A stretch of DNA of 64,000 nucleotides from Trinickia mobilis (GCF_017315705.1 NZ_JAFLRF010000002.1:186001-250000); one strand, 5' to 3'; shown: positions 18,064 to 26,953, numbered from the stretch's first letter. Notes: generated by a model not told the origin, from the sequence alone. A program made the numbers and translations.

Positions 18064-18465
18064 TTATTCGGCGGAGGCCGCCCCGCCCGCGTCTTCCTCG
18101 CGGAACACCTTGTCCGCCAGGTGAAACGCCGAATTCGCTGCCGGCACGCCGCAGTAGATCGCTGTCTGCAGCAGCACTTCCTTGATTTCGTCGCGCGTCA
18201 CGCCGTTGTTCTTCGCCGCGCGCAAATGCATCGCCAGCTCCTCGCCGCGGTTCAGCGCCACCATCATCGCAATCGTCAGCAGGCTGCGCGTATGGCGCGG
18301 CAAGCCTTCGCGCGCCCAGATCTCGCCCCACGCATAGCGCGAAATGAAATTCTGGAACTCCGTCGTCAGCTCCGTGCGGTTCGCGAGCGAGCGATCCACG
18401 TGCGCGTCGCCGAGCACCGCGCGGCGCACCTTCATCCCAGCTTCGTAGCGTTCTTCGTCGTTCAT
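18064..18465 (-). CDS. pcaC: 4-carboxymuconolactone decarboxylase
   Basis: 133 residues, the usual size. It converts 4-carboxymuconolactone to beta-ketoadipate enol-lactone in the protocatechuate branch. The AhpD-like fold is visible: MKVRRAVLGDAHVDRSL, GEIWAREGLPRHTRSLLTIA and HLRAAKNNGVTRDEIKEVLL, with the conserved catalytic His/Glu helices. It is the last gene of pcaIJBDC; its ATG overlaps the pcaD stop. Confidence 0.95.
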   Translation of the reverse strand: MNDEERYEAGMKVRRAVLGDAHVDRSLANRTELTTEFQNFISRYAWGEIWAREGLPRHTRSLLTIAMMVALNRGEELAMHLRAAKNNGVTRDEIKEVLLQTAIYCGVPAANSAFHLADKVFREEDAGGAASAE

Positions 18466-19253
18466 TGCGGCCCTGCCAGGAAATCGAGCACTGTCGGCGT
18501 AAATTCATCAGCCCGCTCGATATTGGAAATGTGGAAGGCGTCCAGCTCGGCGTAGCGCGCGCCGGGAATGCCGCTCACGAGCGCGCGGCCTTGCTCGGCA
18601 GTGGTCGAGACGTCGTGCGTGCCCGCGATCACGAGCGACGGCACCTTGATGCCGGCGAGCTCGCCGCGCAGATCGGCTCCGTCGATGGCTTCGCAGTTCG
18701 ATGCATAGCCTTCGTTGTTCGTGTGCACGAACACGTCCCGGATCTGGGCGAAGACGAGCGGCTCGCTCTCGATGAACCCGGCGCTGAACCAGCGCGACAG
18801 CACCGCATCCGCAATCGCGAGCATGCCCTCTTCGCGAGCCCGCTTCGCACGCGGCACCCAGATTTCCGGCGAACCGATGTGCGCCGCCGTGTTGGACAGC
18901 ACGACACGGTTCAAGCGCTCAGGATGGCGCGCCGCGAGCGCGATCCCCGTCAGGCCGCCCATCGAGATGCCGCAGAAATTCGCGCGTTCGATCGCGAGCG
19001 CATCGAGCAGGCCGAGCACATCGCCGGTCAATTGCTCGATCGTGTACGGCCCCTTGGGCGCATCGGAATGGCCGTGGCCGCGCGTGTCGTAGCGCAGCAC
19101 GCGGAAGTGCTGCGAAAAAGCCTCGACTTGCGCGGTCCACATCGACAGATCCGCGCCGAGCGAATTCGACAGCACGAGCCACGGCGCGGCGGCGCGCCGG
19201 GCGCCATCGACACGATAGTGAAGGTTGATGCCATTGACGGCAGCGTGGGGCAT
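18462..19253 (-). CDS. pcaD: 3-oxoadipate enol-lactonase
   Basis: 263 residues from ATG 19253. Alpha/beta hydrolase with the nucleophile in GISMGG (Ser97), Asp214 in THDVS and His241 in AFHISN. It hydrolyses the enol-lactone to beta-ketoadipate. It follows pcaB by 5 bp and overlaps pcaC, so the three are one transcript. A much longer frame through this region exists but is an antisense/out-of-frame artefact of high GC. Confidence 0.95.
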   Translation of the reverse strand: MPHAAVNGINLHYRVDGARRAAAPWLVLSNSLGADLSMWTAQVEAFSQHFRVLRYDTRGHGHSDAPKGPYTIEQLTGDVLGLLDALAIERANFCGISMGGLTGIALAARHPERLNRVVLSNTAAHIGSPEIWVPRAKRAREEGMLAIADAVLSRWFSAGFIESEPLVFAQIRDVFVHTNNEGYASNCEAIDGADLRGELAGIKVPSLVIAGTHDVSTTAEQGRALVSGIPGARYAELDAFHISNIERADEFTPTVLDFLAGPQ

Positions 19254-19258
19254 TGCGA

Positions 19259-20641
19259 TTACTCCTGGTCGGCTGCAGCGGCGTGCAGCAATAGAACGGC
19301 GTCGACGTACGCATGCGCCTGCCCGACGTACTGCGCCGGATCGAGCAGTTGCTGCAAGCGTGCGACGGGAAGATGGGCGGTGACGGCATCGTCGGCGGCG
19401 AGCACGTCGAAGAGCGTTCGGCCCGTTTGCACGGCCGTCTTCGACGCGTGCTCGACGAGCTTGTGCGCGTCGAGCCGGCCGATCTTGTCGCCGAGCGCGA
19501 GCATCACCGCCTCGCCGAGAATGAGGCCGTGCGTGACTTCGAGATTGGCCGCGAGACGCTCGACATCGACATTCAGGCCCGCGAGGATCTGGCCGGTCTG
19601 CGCGAGCGCGCCGCCGGCGAGACGCGCGAGATCGGGCAACGCGTCCCACTCGGCCTGCCAGCCGCCGAGCGCGCGCTCGTGCTCCTGAACCATGCCGGCG
19701 AACACGGTGGCGACAAGCCCCGGCGCGCGAGCCGCCGCGGTCAGCACCGCCGCGCAGCCGACCGGGTTGCGCTTGTGCGGCATCGTCGACGAGCCGCCCT
19801 TGCCGGGCGCCGCGGGTTCCGCGAGCTCGCCGATTTCGGTCTGCATTTGCAGCGAGATGTCGCGCGCGATCTTGCCGAGCGTGCCGATCAGCATGCCAAA
19901 GAGCGAGGCCGATTCGGCAATCCGGTCGCGCTGCGTGTGCCACGGCACCGCGGGCAGCGCGAGGCCCAGCTCCTTTGCAAGCGACGCGGCCACGGCAGGC
20001 GCCGCATCGCGCAAGCTCGCGAGCGTGCCGGCCGCGCCGCCGAATTGCAGCACGAGCACGCGCGCACGCAATTCGCCAAGGCGCGCGCGGTGCCGCAACA
20101 GCGCGTCGAGCCACTGCGCGAACTTGAGGCCGAGCGTCATCGGCAGCGCCTGCTGCAGCCACGTCCGGCCGATCAGCGGCGTCGCGCGATGTTGCTTCGC
20201 CAGCGCGGCGAGCGCATCGCAAGACACGCGCAAATCGGCGTCGAGCAACGCGAACGTATCGCGCAGTTGCAGCACCGTGGCCGTATCGATGACGTCCTGG
20301 CTCGTCGCGCCCCAATGGACGTATTTCGACGCCTCGGCATCGATATCCTTCACGCTCGCCGTAAGCTGCTTGACGAGCGGAATCGCCAGATTGCCGCCGA
20401 GCGCCGCATCGCGCGCAAGCGCGCCGGCGTCGAGCCGGTCCGCGTGACACGCGGTTTCGATCGCGCCGACCGCCGCCTGCGGAATCACACCATGCGCCGC
20501 CGACGCGCGCGCAAGCGCCGCTTCGACATCGAGCATCCGCTGCAGCGTGGCGCGCGGCGACCACACGTCGTTCATCGGCTGCGTCCCGCAGATGAGGCTA
20601 GTGAGGCGTGCGCTGGCTTCTAGCATGAAATGGGTGGACAT
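19259..20641 (-). CDS. pcaB: 3-carboxy-cis,cis-muconate cycloisomerase
   Basis: 460 residues. The fumarase/aspartase signature GSSTMPHKRNPVGC is intact, with the other conserved blocks HWGATSQDVIDTA and ESASLFGMLIG region. It forms 4-carboxymuconolactone from 3-carboxymuconate. No clear ribosome-binding site precedes the ATG at 20641 or the ATG five codons inside, so the start is provisional. It is separated from pcaJ by 118 bp; pcaF is not here. Confidence 0.95.
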   Translation of the reverse strand: MSTHFMLEASARLTSLICGTQPMNDVWSPRATLQRMLDVEAALARASAAHGVIPQAAVGAIETACHADRLDAGALARDAALGGNLAIPLVKQLTASVKDIDAEASKYVHWGATSQDVIDTATVLQLRDTFALLDADLRVSCDALAALAKQHRATPLIGRTWLQQALPMTLGLKFAQWLDALLRHRARLGELRARVLVLQFGGAAGTLASLRDAAPAVAASLAKELGLALPAVPWHTQRDRIAESASLFGMLIGTLGKIARDISLQMQTEIGELAEPAAPGKGGSSTMPHKRNPVGCAAVLTAAARAPGLVATVFAGMVQEHERALGGWQAEWDALPDLARLAGGALAQTGQILAGLNVDVERLAANLEVTHGLILGEAVMLALGDKIGRLDAHKLVEHASKTAVQTGRTLFDVLAADDAVTAHLPVARLQQLLDPAQYVGQAHAYVDAVLLLHAAAADQE

Positions 20642-20759
20642 TGAAAACCGCGCCGTGGCTGCAAAGGCGGGAAACGAGCGGCGCGCGAGACTCGCGAACT
20701 GCCATTGTCTCGCGAAGCCGCTTTTTGGGTATGCGTGAATACGCCCGGCTAAGGGCGTT

Positions 20760-21419
20760 TCAAGCCGAAGCGGCGGCCTGGGTCGCGTCGATGAGCGCGA
20801 TGCCCGTCAGCTTCTGTAATTCGTCGAACGAGATGTCGGAAAAGATCTCGCGCACGGCGAGCCCTTCTTTCGTGACGTCGATCACGGCGAGGTCGGTATA
20901 GATGCGGTCGACGCAGCCGATGCCCGTCACCGGGTACGAGCACTGCCCGACGAGCTTGCTTTCACCCTGCTTCGTCAAGTGCTCCATCATCACGTAGACC
21001 TGCTTCGCGCCAATCGCGAGATCCATCGCGCCGCCGACGGCCGGAATCGCATCGGGTGCGCCCGTGTGCCAGTTCGCGAGGTCGCCCTTCTCCGAGACCT
21101 GGAACGCGCCCAGCACGCAAAAATCCAGATGGCCGCCGCGCATCATCGCGAACGAATCCGCGTGATGGAAGAACGCGCCGCCCGTGAGCAGCGTCACGTG
21201 CTGCTTGCCGGCGTTGATCAGCTCGTCGTCTTCCTCGCCGGGCGCCGGCGCCGGGCCCATGCCGAGCAGGCCGTTTTCGCTGTGCAGGAAGATTTCGCGG
21301 TCGGCGGCGAGGTGGTTCGCCACCAGCGTCGGCACGCCGATGCCGAGGTTCACGTAAGCGCCTTCAGGGATGTCCTGGGCGACGCGCTTGGCCATTTCAT
21401 CGCGGGTCAGTCGTTTCAT
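20760..21419 (-). CDS. pcaJ: 3-oxoadipate CoA-transferase, subunit B
   Basis: 219 residues. LGIGVPTLVANHL and SENGLLGMGPAP, with the catalytic Glu in SENG, are diagnostic of the beta subunit of class I CoA-transferases. With PcaI it converts beta-ketoadipate to its CoA ester using succinyl-CoA. A GGAG ribosome-binding site precedes the start. A 51-nt hairpin repeat lies between pcaI and pcaJ. Confidence 0.93.
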   Translation of the reverse strand: MKRLTRDEMAKRVAQDIPEGAYVNLGIGVPTLVANHLAADREIFLHSENGLLGMGPAPAPGEEDDELINAGKQHVTLLTGGAFFHHADSFAMMRGGHLDFCVLGAFQVSEKGDLANWHTGAPDAIPAVGGAMDLAIGAKQVYVMMEHLTKQGESKLVGQCSYPVTGIGCVDRIYTDLAVIDVTKEGLAVREIFSDISFDELQKLTGIALIDATQAAASA

Positions 21420-21430
21420 CGTCGATTCTC

Positions 21431-21481
21431 CTGTCGGTCGGAGTTGGCGCTTTAGCGCTTACTCTGACCTCATGCAAAGCT
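21431..21481 (+). repeat. 51-nt hairpin repeat, copy 2 (between pcaI and pcaJ)
   Basis: CTGTCG...CATGCAAAGCT, same length as copies 1 and 3. Arms GGTCGGAGT / ACTCTGACC pair with a single G-T wobble around GCGCT-TT-AGCGC. On the pca transcript it forms the same hairpin in the pcaI-pcaJ spacer and could tune the ratio or stability of the two messages. Confidence 0.85.
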
Positions 21482-21491
21482 CGGGCACTCG

Positions 21492-22193
21492 TTAGGCGGC
21501 TTGTTCGGCGTGGGCGTCGCGGTGCACCGTCTGCGGCACCGCGACCACGCGCTGCACGAAGATGCCGGGCGTGACGATCACTTCCGGATCGAGCGCGCCG
21601 AGCGGCACGACTTCCGACACTTGCGCGATCGCGGTCTTCGCCGCACTCGCCATGATCGGGCCGAAGTTGCGCGCCGTCTTGCGGTAGACGAGATTGCCCC
21701 AGCGGTCGCCCCGGTACGCCTTGATCAGCGCGAAATCCGCGTGCAGCGGCGCTTCGAGCACATAGTGCTTGCCGTCGATCAGACGCGTTTCCTTGCCCTC
21801 GGCGAGCTTCGTGCCATAGCCGGTGGGCGTGAAGAAGCCGCCGATGCCGGCGCCCGCCGCGCGAATGCGCTCCGCGAGGTTGCCCTGCGGCACGAGCTCC
21901 AGTTCGATCTCGCCTGCGCGATAGAGCGCGTCGAATACGTAGGAATCGGTCTGGCGCGGGAACGAGCAGATGATCTTGCGCACGCGCTTGGTCTTGAGCA
22001 ATGCGGCCAGGCCCGTGTCGCCGTTGCCCGCGTTGTTGTTCACGATGGTCAGATCGCGCGCGCCCTGCTCGATCAACGCATCGATCAGCTCGGACGGCAT
22101 CCCGGCCGTGCCGAAGCCGCCGATCATGATCGTCGCTCCGTCGTATACGTCGGCCACCGCCGACTGGAGGGATTCGAAAATCTTGTTAACCAT
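21492..22193 (-). CDS. pcaI: 3-oxoadipate CoA-transferase, subunit A
   Basis: 233 residues. IMIGGFGTAGMPSELIDALI and NNAGNGDTGLAALL are typical alpha-subunit CoA-binding motifs, and FFTPTGYGT follows. It partners with PcaJ. First gene of the pcaIJBDC transcript; the promoter region upstream holds two IclR-type boxes (22354-22387) and a hairpin repeat. Confidence 0.93.
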   Translation of the reverse strand: MVNKIFESLQSAVADVYDGATIMIGGFGTAGMPSELIDALIEQGARDLTIVNNNAGNGDTGLAALLKTKRVRKIICSFPRQTDSYVFDALYRAGEIELELVPQGNLAERIRAAGAGIGGFFTPTGYGTKLAEGKETRLIDGKHYVLEAPLHADFALIKAYRGDRWGNLVYRKTARNFGPIMASAAKTAIAQVSEVVPLGALDPEVIVTPGIFVQRVVAVPQTVHRDAHAEQAA

Positions 22194-22216
22194 GCTGTCT
22201 TCCTGATGTTGCGGCG

Positions 22217-22267
22217 CTGTCGGCTGGCCTTAGCGCTTTAGCGCTTAGGCCAGTCCCATGCAAAGCT
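22217..22267 (+). repeat. 51-nt hairpin repeat, copy 3 (pcaI leader)
   Basis: Third copy with the same ends. Its arms CTGGCCT / AGGCCAG differ in sequence from copies 1 and 2 but remain complementary, so base pairing is kept by covariation. It lies 24 bp before the pcaI start, in the 5' leader of the pca transcript. Confidence 0.85.
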
Positions 22268-22353
22268 GCCGACCGCTAGGTGAAGGGGCGCGCCCGAAAG
22301 CGTGCCCGGCGTCTCCGTCAACCGTCGCGCGGGAGGTGCGTCGGCTGCGTTTT

Positions 22354-22387
22354 GTTCGTATTTCGAACATAGATTCGATTAGCGAAC
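22354..22387. promoter_or_regulatory. Tandem IclR/PcaR-type operator boxes before pcaI
   Basis: GTTCGTATTTCGAAC (22354-22368, a near palindrome) and ATTCGATTAGCGAAC (22373-22387) sit 19 bp apart, two helical turns. They resemble the GTTCG-centred sites that I recall for PcaR/PcaU/PobR. A similar box lies before pobA. No regulator of this class is encoded in the window. Confidence 0.55.
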
Positions 22388-22517
22388 GTTTCAACGCATC
22401 ATAGAGTCGGGGCGAACCGCTTGTCAAGGATCGTCAGACGGGCAGCCTTGACTGCGCGCCTCCTTGGCGCTACCGCACGTGCGATGCATATCGCCGTCAT
22501 GCACGCGCGCAAAACGC

Positions 22518-23228
22518 TCAAGGAAATCGCGCCCGCAGCCAATCGAGCTTGGTAGGCGGCAGGCTCAGCCTGCCGCCATAGCCGTCGTCGTCGCCATGAC
22601 CGTAATTCAATTTGCCGGGCTTTGTCGTGATCACGCGGGCATCCCAGAACCCATCGCCTAGAGAAAAATAGAATAAGCGCTCCGCCAGTAAGTCGCCCGT
22701 CGCGGCGGAAAATAGCTGCAACCGCATTCTTTTCTCAAAAAACGGGGCCCACGAGGCGACTTCGCATAGCCGTACTTCATAGCGCCGTCCGCCATCTTCG
22801 AATACGTTACCGCCCATTGTCTCAGTCATCATCGCGGTGTACTTCTCGCAACCGTACGGACCCGAGCTCCACACCGGACCGGAGTTCCACCACAGGTTCC
22901 AAAGGTTGAGCAACAGTGCGGCAATGCCGATCCGCAACGCCACCGTTGTGGCCAATTTGAATGTGCGGTGTGCACGGCCTGATGCCGAATCGGCGAATAC
23001 ATAGGCCCAGCTGCGTAGCAGGCAAATTGCAATGAAGGTGAACTTTATTGCGCGCCAGAGGAATTCTGGTACGAGCATGCTACGCAGTAGCGTTCGTTCG
23101 AGAAAGGGCGCTGTGTCCCAATAGTCATAAAGATCGTAGACAGCTTGTGCCATCCATACCAATGCGATCATCAACGTGATCGTGTATTTCAACTGCGGCT
23201 GCCTGATGGCTCGGATTAAAGAAGACAT
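22518..23228 (-). CDS. Predicted membrane protein downstream of DUF6402-type gene
   Basis: 236 residues from ATG 23228, overlapping the previous gene's end by 13 bp. Three hydrophobic segments lie at about 14-31, 48-68 and 88-108; the remainder is a soluble domain with EVRLCEVASWAPFFEKRMRL, FYFSLGDGFWDARV and a Gly/Asp-rich GHGDDDGYGG. No family is recognised. Overlap with the DUF6402-type gene suggests paired function, such as effector and immunity, but that is a guess. Base composition is clearly lower in GC than the surrounding pca genes. Confidence 0.6.
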   Translation of the reverse strand: MSSLIRAIRQPQLKYTITLMIALVWMAQAVYDLYDYWDTAPFLERTLLRSMLVPEFLWRAIKFTFIAICLLRSWAYVFADSASGRAHRTFKLATTVALRIGIAALLLNLWNLWWNSGPVWSSGPYGCEKYTAMMTETMGGNVFEDGGRRYEVRLCEVASWAPFFEKRMRLQLFSAATGDLLAERLFYFSLGDGFWDARVITTKPGKLNYGHGDDDGYGGRLSLPPTKLDWLRARFP

Positions 23229-24506
23229 TCGGGCAGCTCCACAGTAATCGGGGTTTTCAATTGAATGAATATTCGATCTGAATAAATCAGGAAATCGCCG
23301 CCTTGCTGGTGTTGCCGCTGCCAAGCTCGGAAATCTCGATTGCGGATCGGATAATAGACGCTGCGCTCCAACAACGGGAGTTCGGTATAAACCGGGTTGT
23401 CGGTGCCATTCCACAGGTGGGGGCGTATTTGCGGTTGCTGTCCGAACTCCTTACTTACATAGTCACCCGCCAACGATGCCGCCAGCCACAACATGTCATG
23501 CTTATTCCAATGCCCAAGATATTGCGAATGGCCATCACCATCATCCGCAAAAGAATAGTTTTCCTTGGCATAGACATAGATGTGCGTAATGTGCACGGTT
23601 CGCCGTATGTAATAGCGCACGCCATGGCTTTCGTGGCGCCCATAGGTTTGGCTTTCGACCCGCGCCAAACCGGTAGCGGCATAGAAATAGAAGTTGCCCA
23701 GCGCGGCGGATATATCGCGTGCGAATACCGAGCGCCAAATATCCACCTTACTATGCTGAAATTGAAACCGCGCATGCAATTGCTCAATATCCTCCCCGCA
23801 CAACGCCCAGGTAAGCAGCCAACCGCTTTTCATCCCCGTTCGATCGAAGAACCGCTGCAGCATCCCTGGCCCCTCGCCAGGCTTGCCTTTTAGCACCTCC
23901 ATTGCCCCTGAGCTATAAATGGCATTTTTTACTCAAATCATCGTACTGGCTCTGGATCAAGTCATGCCGCAACAACCACTCCAACTTTACGCTCTCGGTA
24001 TCTACCATGCTTTTTGGATACGGTTGGCCGAATTGATTGATGCCATAGGTTTCATCGTGCTTGGTCCGCGAATAATTAAGCTGACCAGCAAACCAGCGGC
24101 GCATCAATTTCGCCGAGACTTTCAGCCCGAGTGCATCCATTGCGCGGGGAATGTCTTGGATGTCAAACGGTGGCACGGTAGGTGCGGGCGGCGCGGGTGG
24201 CTTCGGCGCCGCCTTGACCTTGGGCATGGGCGGAGGCGGCGGAGTACGCACCCAATCGATGAAATCGAGAATGTCCGTCACCATTTTCACCACGCCATCG
24301 GTCTCAACCCGCGGCGGGGTCTTCACGGGTGGCGCAGGCGGGGGTGGCGACGCATGGATCAACTTCGGCGGCGGCCGCTCCAGCCTTAAGCACACGTCCT
24401 CGATCCGAACCGGCGTGCAGCCTTGCTCGCCTTCATGTAATTGCCAGCGCGGCCTGAATAAGCCATCCAGCTTGTAATACGGCGATGGGCCGTTTGTATT
24501 GTCCAA
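23216..24506 (-). pseudogene. DUF6402-family protein, frameshifted
   Basis: Two frames form one family member. The upstream frame (24506-23913) starts TTG after an AGGAGG site. It has a proline-rich linker, then QDIPRAMDALGLKVSAKLMR and INQFGQPYPKSMVDTESVKL. The downstream frame (to 23216) continues with GALGNFYFYAATGLARV-like text, QYLGHWNKHDM and WQRQHQQGGDFLIYSDRIF. They break at a run of six A residues (23925-23930 on the - strand). With five A the protein reads through as SKNAIYSSGAMEVLKGK. The family is common near type VI secretion genes, as I recall; no VgrG or PAAR gene is present here. It could be a pseudogene, a slippage site or a sequencing error. Confidence 0.75.
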
Positions 24507-24584
24507 TGCTTGCCTCCTCTCGTGTACACACAAACCGGAGATTGTAAGCATATCGAAATGAATACGCCATGCGACACCATGTCT

Positions 24585-25763
24585 CTACGCCACAAACGGC
24601 AGCCCCACATAGTTCTCCGCCAGCGATTGCGCCGCCGCGCGCGAGCTCGTCACGTACTTCAGCTCCGCCATCTTCAGGCGATTGCCGAACGGCGTGTCGT
24701 CGTAAGACGAGTGCAGCATGTTGGTCATGAAATACGAAAAGTGCTCCGCACGCCAAATGCGTTCGAGGCAGGTCTGCGAGTAGGCGTCGAGCAGATCGGC
24801 GCGCGCATCGCGGTAGCGCGCCGCCAGCGCCTTCGACAGCACGCGCACGTCGGACACGGCGAGATTCATTCCCTTCGCGCCGGTAGGCGGCACGATGTGC
24901 GCCGCGTCGCCCGCGAGGAACAGGCGCCCGAACTGCATCGGCTCGGTGACGAAGCTGCGCATCGGCGTCACGCTCTTCTGCGTGATGCGCCCTTCGTTCG
25001 GCAACCAACCGCTGCTATTTTCGAAGCGCGTGCGCAGCTCTGCCCAGATGCGCTCGTCGGACCACTGCGCAAGGTCTTCCTCGGGATGGCATTGCAGATA
25101 GAGGCGCGTGACGCTCGGCGAACGCATGCTGAAGAGCGCAAAGCCGCGCTCGTGATGCGCGTAGACGAGCTCGTCCTTGGACGGCACCGCGTCTGCCAGG
25201 ATGCCGAGCCAGGCGAACGGATAGACGCGTTCGTAGGTGCGCAGCACGCCGGCCGGAATCGACGCGCGCGAAATGCCATGGAAACCATCGCATCCCGCCA
25301 CGTAGTCGCAATCGATCCGCTGCTCGACGCCGCGGTGCTTGAAGCGGACGTGCGGCGCATCGCTTTGCAAATCGTGCAGCGACACGTCCTCCGCCTCGAA
25401 ATAGAGCGGCTGTTCGTGCTCGAGCGCAGCCGCGATGAGATCGCGCACGACTTCATGCTGGCTATAAACGGTAATCGAGCGCCCGCCCGTGAGCGCCGTC
25501 ACGTCGATGCGGTGCAGTTCGCGCCCGAACAGCAGTTCGATGCCGTGATGCACGAGCCCTTCGCGCTGCATCCGCGCACCGAGCCCGGCTTCGTTGAGCG
25601 TATCGACCGTGCCTTGTTCGAGCACGCCGGCGCGGATGCGGTTCTCGCAATACTCGCGCGCGCGCGCCTCGACGATCACGGAATCGATGCCTTGCAAACG
25701 AAGCAGATGGGAAAGCAAGAGGCCTGCGGGCCCCGCGCCGATGATGGCGACTTGTGTGCGCAT
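24585..25763 (-). CDS. pobA: 4-hydroxybenzoate 3-monooxygenase
   Basis: 392 residues from ATG 25763 with GGAG upstream. FAD motifs GAGPAG (9-14), ENRIRAGVLEQGTVD, and GDAAHIVPPTGAKGMN are those of PobA. It hydroxylates 4-hydroxybenzoate to protocatechuate using NADPH and oxygen. Divergent from a LysR gene 123 bp away. Protocatechuate then enters the pca pathway whose lower part is encoded next door. Confidence 0.95.
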   Translation of the reverse strand: MRTQVAIIGAGPAGLLLSHLLRLQGIDSVIVEARAREYCENRIRAGVLEQGTVDTLNEAGLGARMQREGLVHHGIELLFGRELHRIDVTALTGGRSITVYSQHEVVRDLIAAALEHEQPLYFEAEDVSLHDLQSDAPHVRFKHRGVEQRIDCDYVAGCDGFHGISRASIPAGVLRTYERVYPFAWLGILADAVPSKDELVYAHHERGFALFSMRSPSVTRLYLQCHPEEDLAQWSDERIWAELRTRFENSSGWLPNEGRITQKSVTPMRSFVTEPMQFGRLFLAGDAAHIVPPTGAKGMNLAVSDVRVLSKALAARYRDARADLLDAYSQTCLERIWRAEHFSYFMTNMLHSSYDDTPFGNRLKMAELKYVTSSRAAAQSLAENYVGLPFVA

Positions 25764-25782
25764 GTTCGTCTCCTGAACATTG

Positions 25783-25798
25783 GTTCGATTAATGAAAC
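25783..25798. promoter_or_regulatory. PobR/PcaR-like box in pobA promoter
   Basis: GTTCGATTAATGAAAC is near palindromic around ATTAAT and shares TTCG...GAAC spacing with the boxes before pcaI. It sits about 20 bp upstream of the pobA start. Confidence 0.45.
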
Positions 25799-25833
25799 GA
25801 TTGTCGGCGCTTTCCCCAATATGCGGCAACGCG

Positions 25834-25860
25834 ATTATGCGAATACCTTGTATACGCAAT
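25834..25860. promoter_or_regulatory. Candidate LysR site between pobA and its divergent regulator
   Basis: ATTATGCG (25834-25841) and CGCAAT (25855-25860) make an inverted pair with the T-N11-A type spacing expected for LysR proteins, 27 bp before the LysR start. Confidence 0.4.
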
Positions 25861-25886
25861 AGCGATAAAGGTAGCGTAAGACCGCG

Positions 25887-26813
25887 ATGCAAGAACTCGA
25901 CTTGAATTTGATTCCTTACCTGGTCGCGATGGAAGACGCGCGCAACGTAAGCCGCGCCGCCGAGCTGCTAGGCGTGAGCCAGCCGCGCGTGTCGACGGCG
26001 CTCGGGCGGCTGCGCAAGTATTTCGGCGATCCGCTCTTCGTGCGCACGTCGCGCGGCATGGAGCCGACGCCGCGCGCGCTCGCCCTCATCCCCGCCGCGC
26101 GCGAGGCGCTTCTATCCATCGAACGCGGGGTGCTCGACGCTCAGCAGTTCGACCCGGCCACGACGACCCGCACGTTCTCGATCGCGCTCTCCGACGTCGG
26201 CGAGATCGTGTTCCTGCCGCGCCTCTTGCAGCTCTTCGCCGAGCGCGCGCCGCACGCGAACCTGCGTTCGGTCTCGCTGCCGCCCGCGCACGTCGAACGC
26301 GGGCTCGAAACGGGCGACGTGGACCTCGCGATCGGCTATTTCCCCGACCTCTCCGGAAGCAATTTTTTTCAGCAACGGTTGTTTACGCACCGCTTCATCT
26401 GCTTGCTGAGAAGCGGCCATCCGCTCGCGGGTGCGCCGCTCGCGCTCGACCCGTTTCTCGCCTGCGGCCACGCGGTCGTGCGCGCCGAAGGACGCAGCCA
26501 GGAAGTGCTCGAAAAGTTCCTGGAGAAAAATCGCATCCGCCGCCGCGCCGTGCTCGAGACGCCGCACTTCATGAGCCTGCCGTTCATCCTCGCACGCACC
26601 GACCTGATCGCGACCGTGCCGCATGCGATCGGCTTCGCGTACGCCGCCGAGCATGCGTCGATCACGCTCGCCGAGCCGCCTTTGCCGCTGCCGCATTTCG
26701 ATCTCAAGCAGCACTGGCACCGCAAGTATCACAACGATCCGCGGCTGTCGTGGCTGCGCGGCGTCGTCTCCGAACTGTTCAACGACGCTGCCGACGAATG
26801 GCCCAAGTCATGA
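25887..26813 (+). CDS. LysR-family transcriptional regulator divergent from pobA
   Basis: 308 residues. HTH: NLIPYLVAMEDARNVSRAAE and QPRVSTALGRLRKYFGDPLF, the NodD/NahR-like subgroup. The effector domain begins near residue 90. Its position suggests control of pobA, although a PobR-like IclR box is also present; both could act. No other gene depends on it in sight. Confidence 0.9.
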   Translation: MQELDLNLIPYLVAMEDARNVSRAAELLGVSQPRVSTALGRLRKYFGDPLFVRTSRGMEPTPRALALIPAAREALLSIERGVLDAQQFDPATTTRTFSIALSDVGEIVFLPRLLQLFAERAPHANLRSVSLPPAHVERGLETGDVDLAIGYFPDLSGSNFFQQRLFTHRFICLLRSGHPLAGAPLALDPFLACGHAVVRAEGRSQEVLEKFLEKNRIRRRAVLETPHFMSLPFILARTDLIATVPHAIGFAYAAEHASITLAEPPLPLPHFDLKQHWHRKYHNDPRLSWLRGVVSELFNDAADEWPKS

Positions 26814-26953
26814 CCCGATTCATGACTCGAGTACGCTGCGCGAAATGAAGTCGGGGTGCCCCGGGCGGCGCCGCAAAAAACATGGAACAATGCGGAACGC
26901 GTGACGGATAGGGATTGCCCGGCTGCGGCGAATCGGCACATCAGGAGCCAAGG

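Noticed and set aside
18462-20564. Very long open frame on the - strand through pcaD and pcaB
   Set aside because: Only its first-to-last segment at 18462-19253 is a real gene (pcaD); the upstream part is an out-of-frame reading of pcaB rich in Arg/Ala, an effect of high GC.
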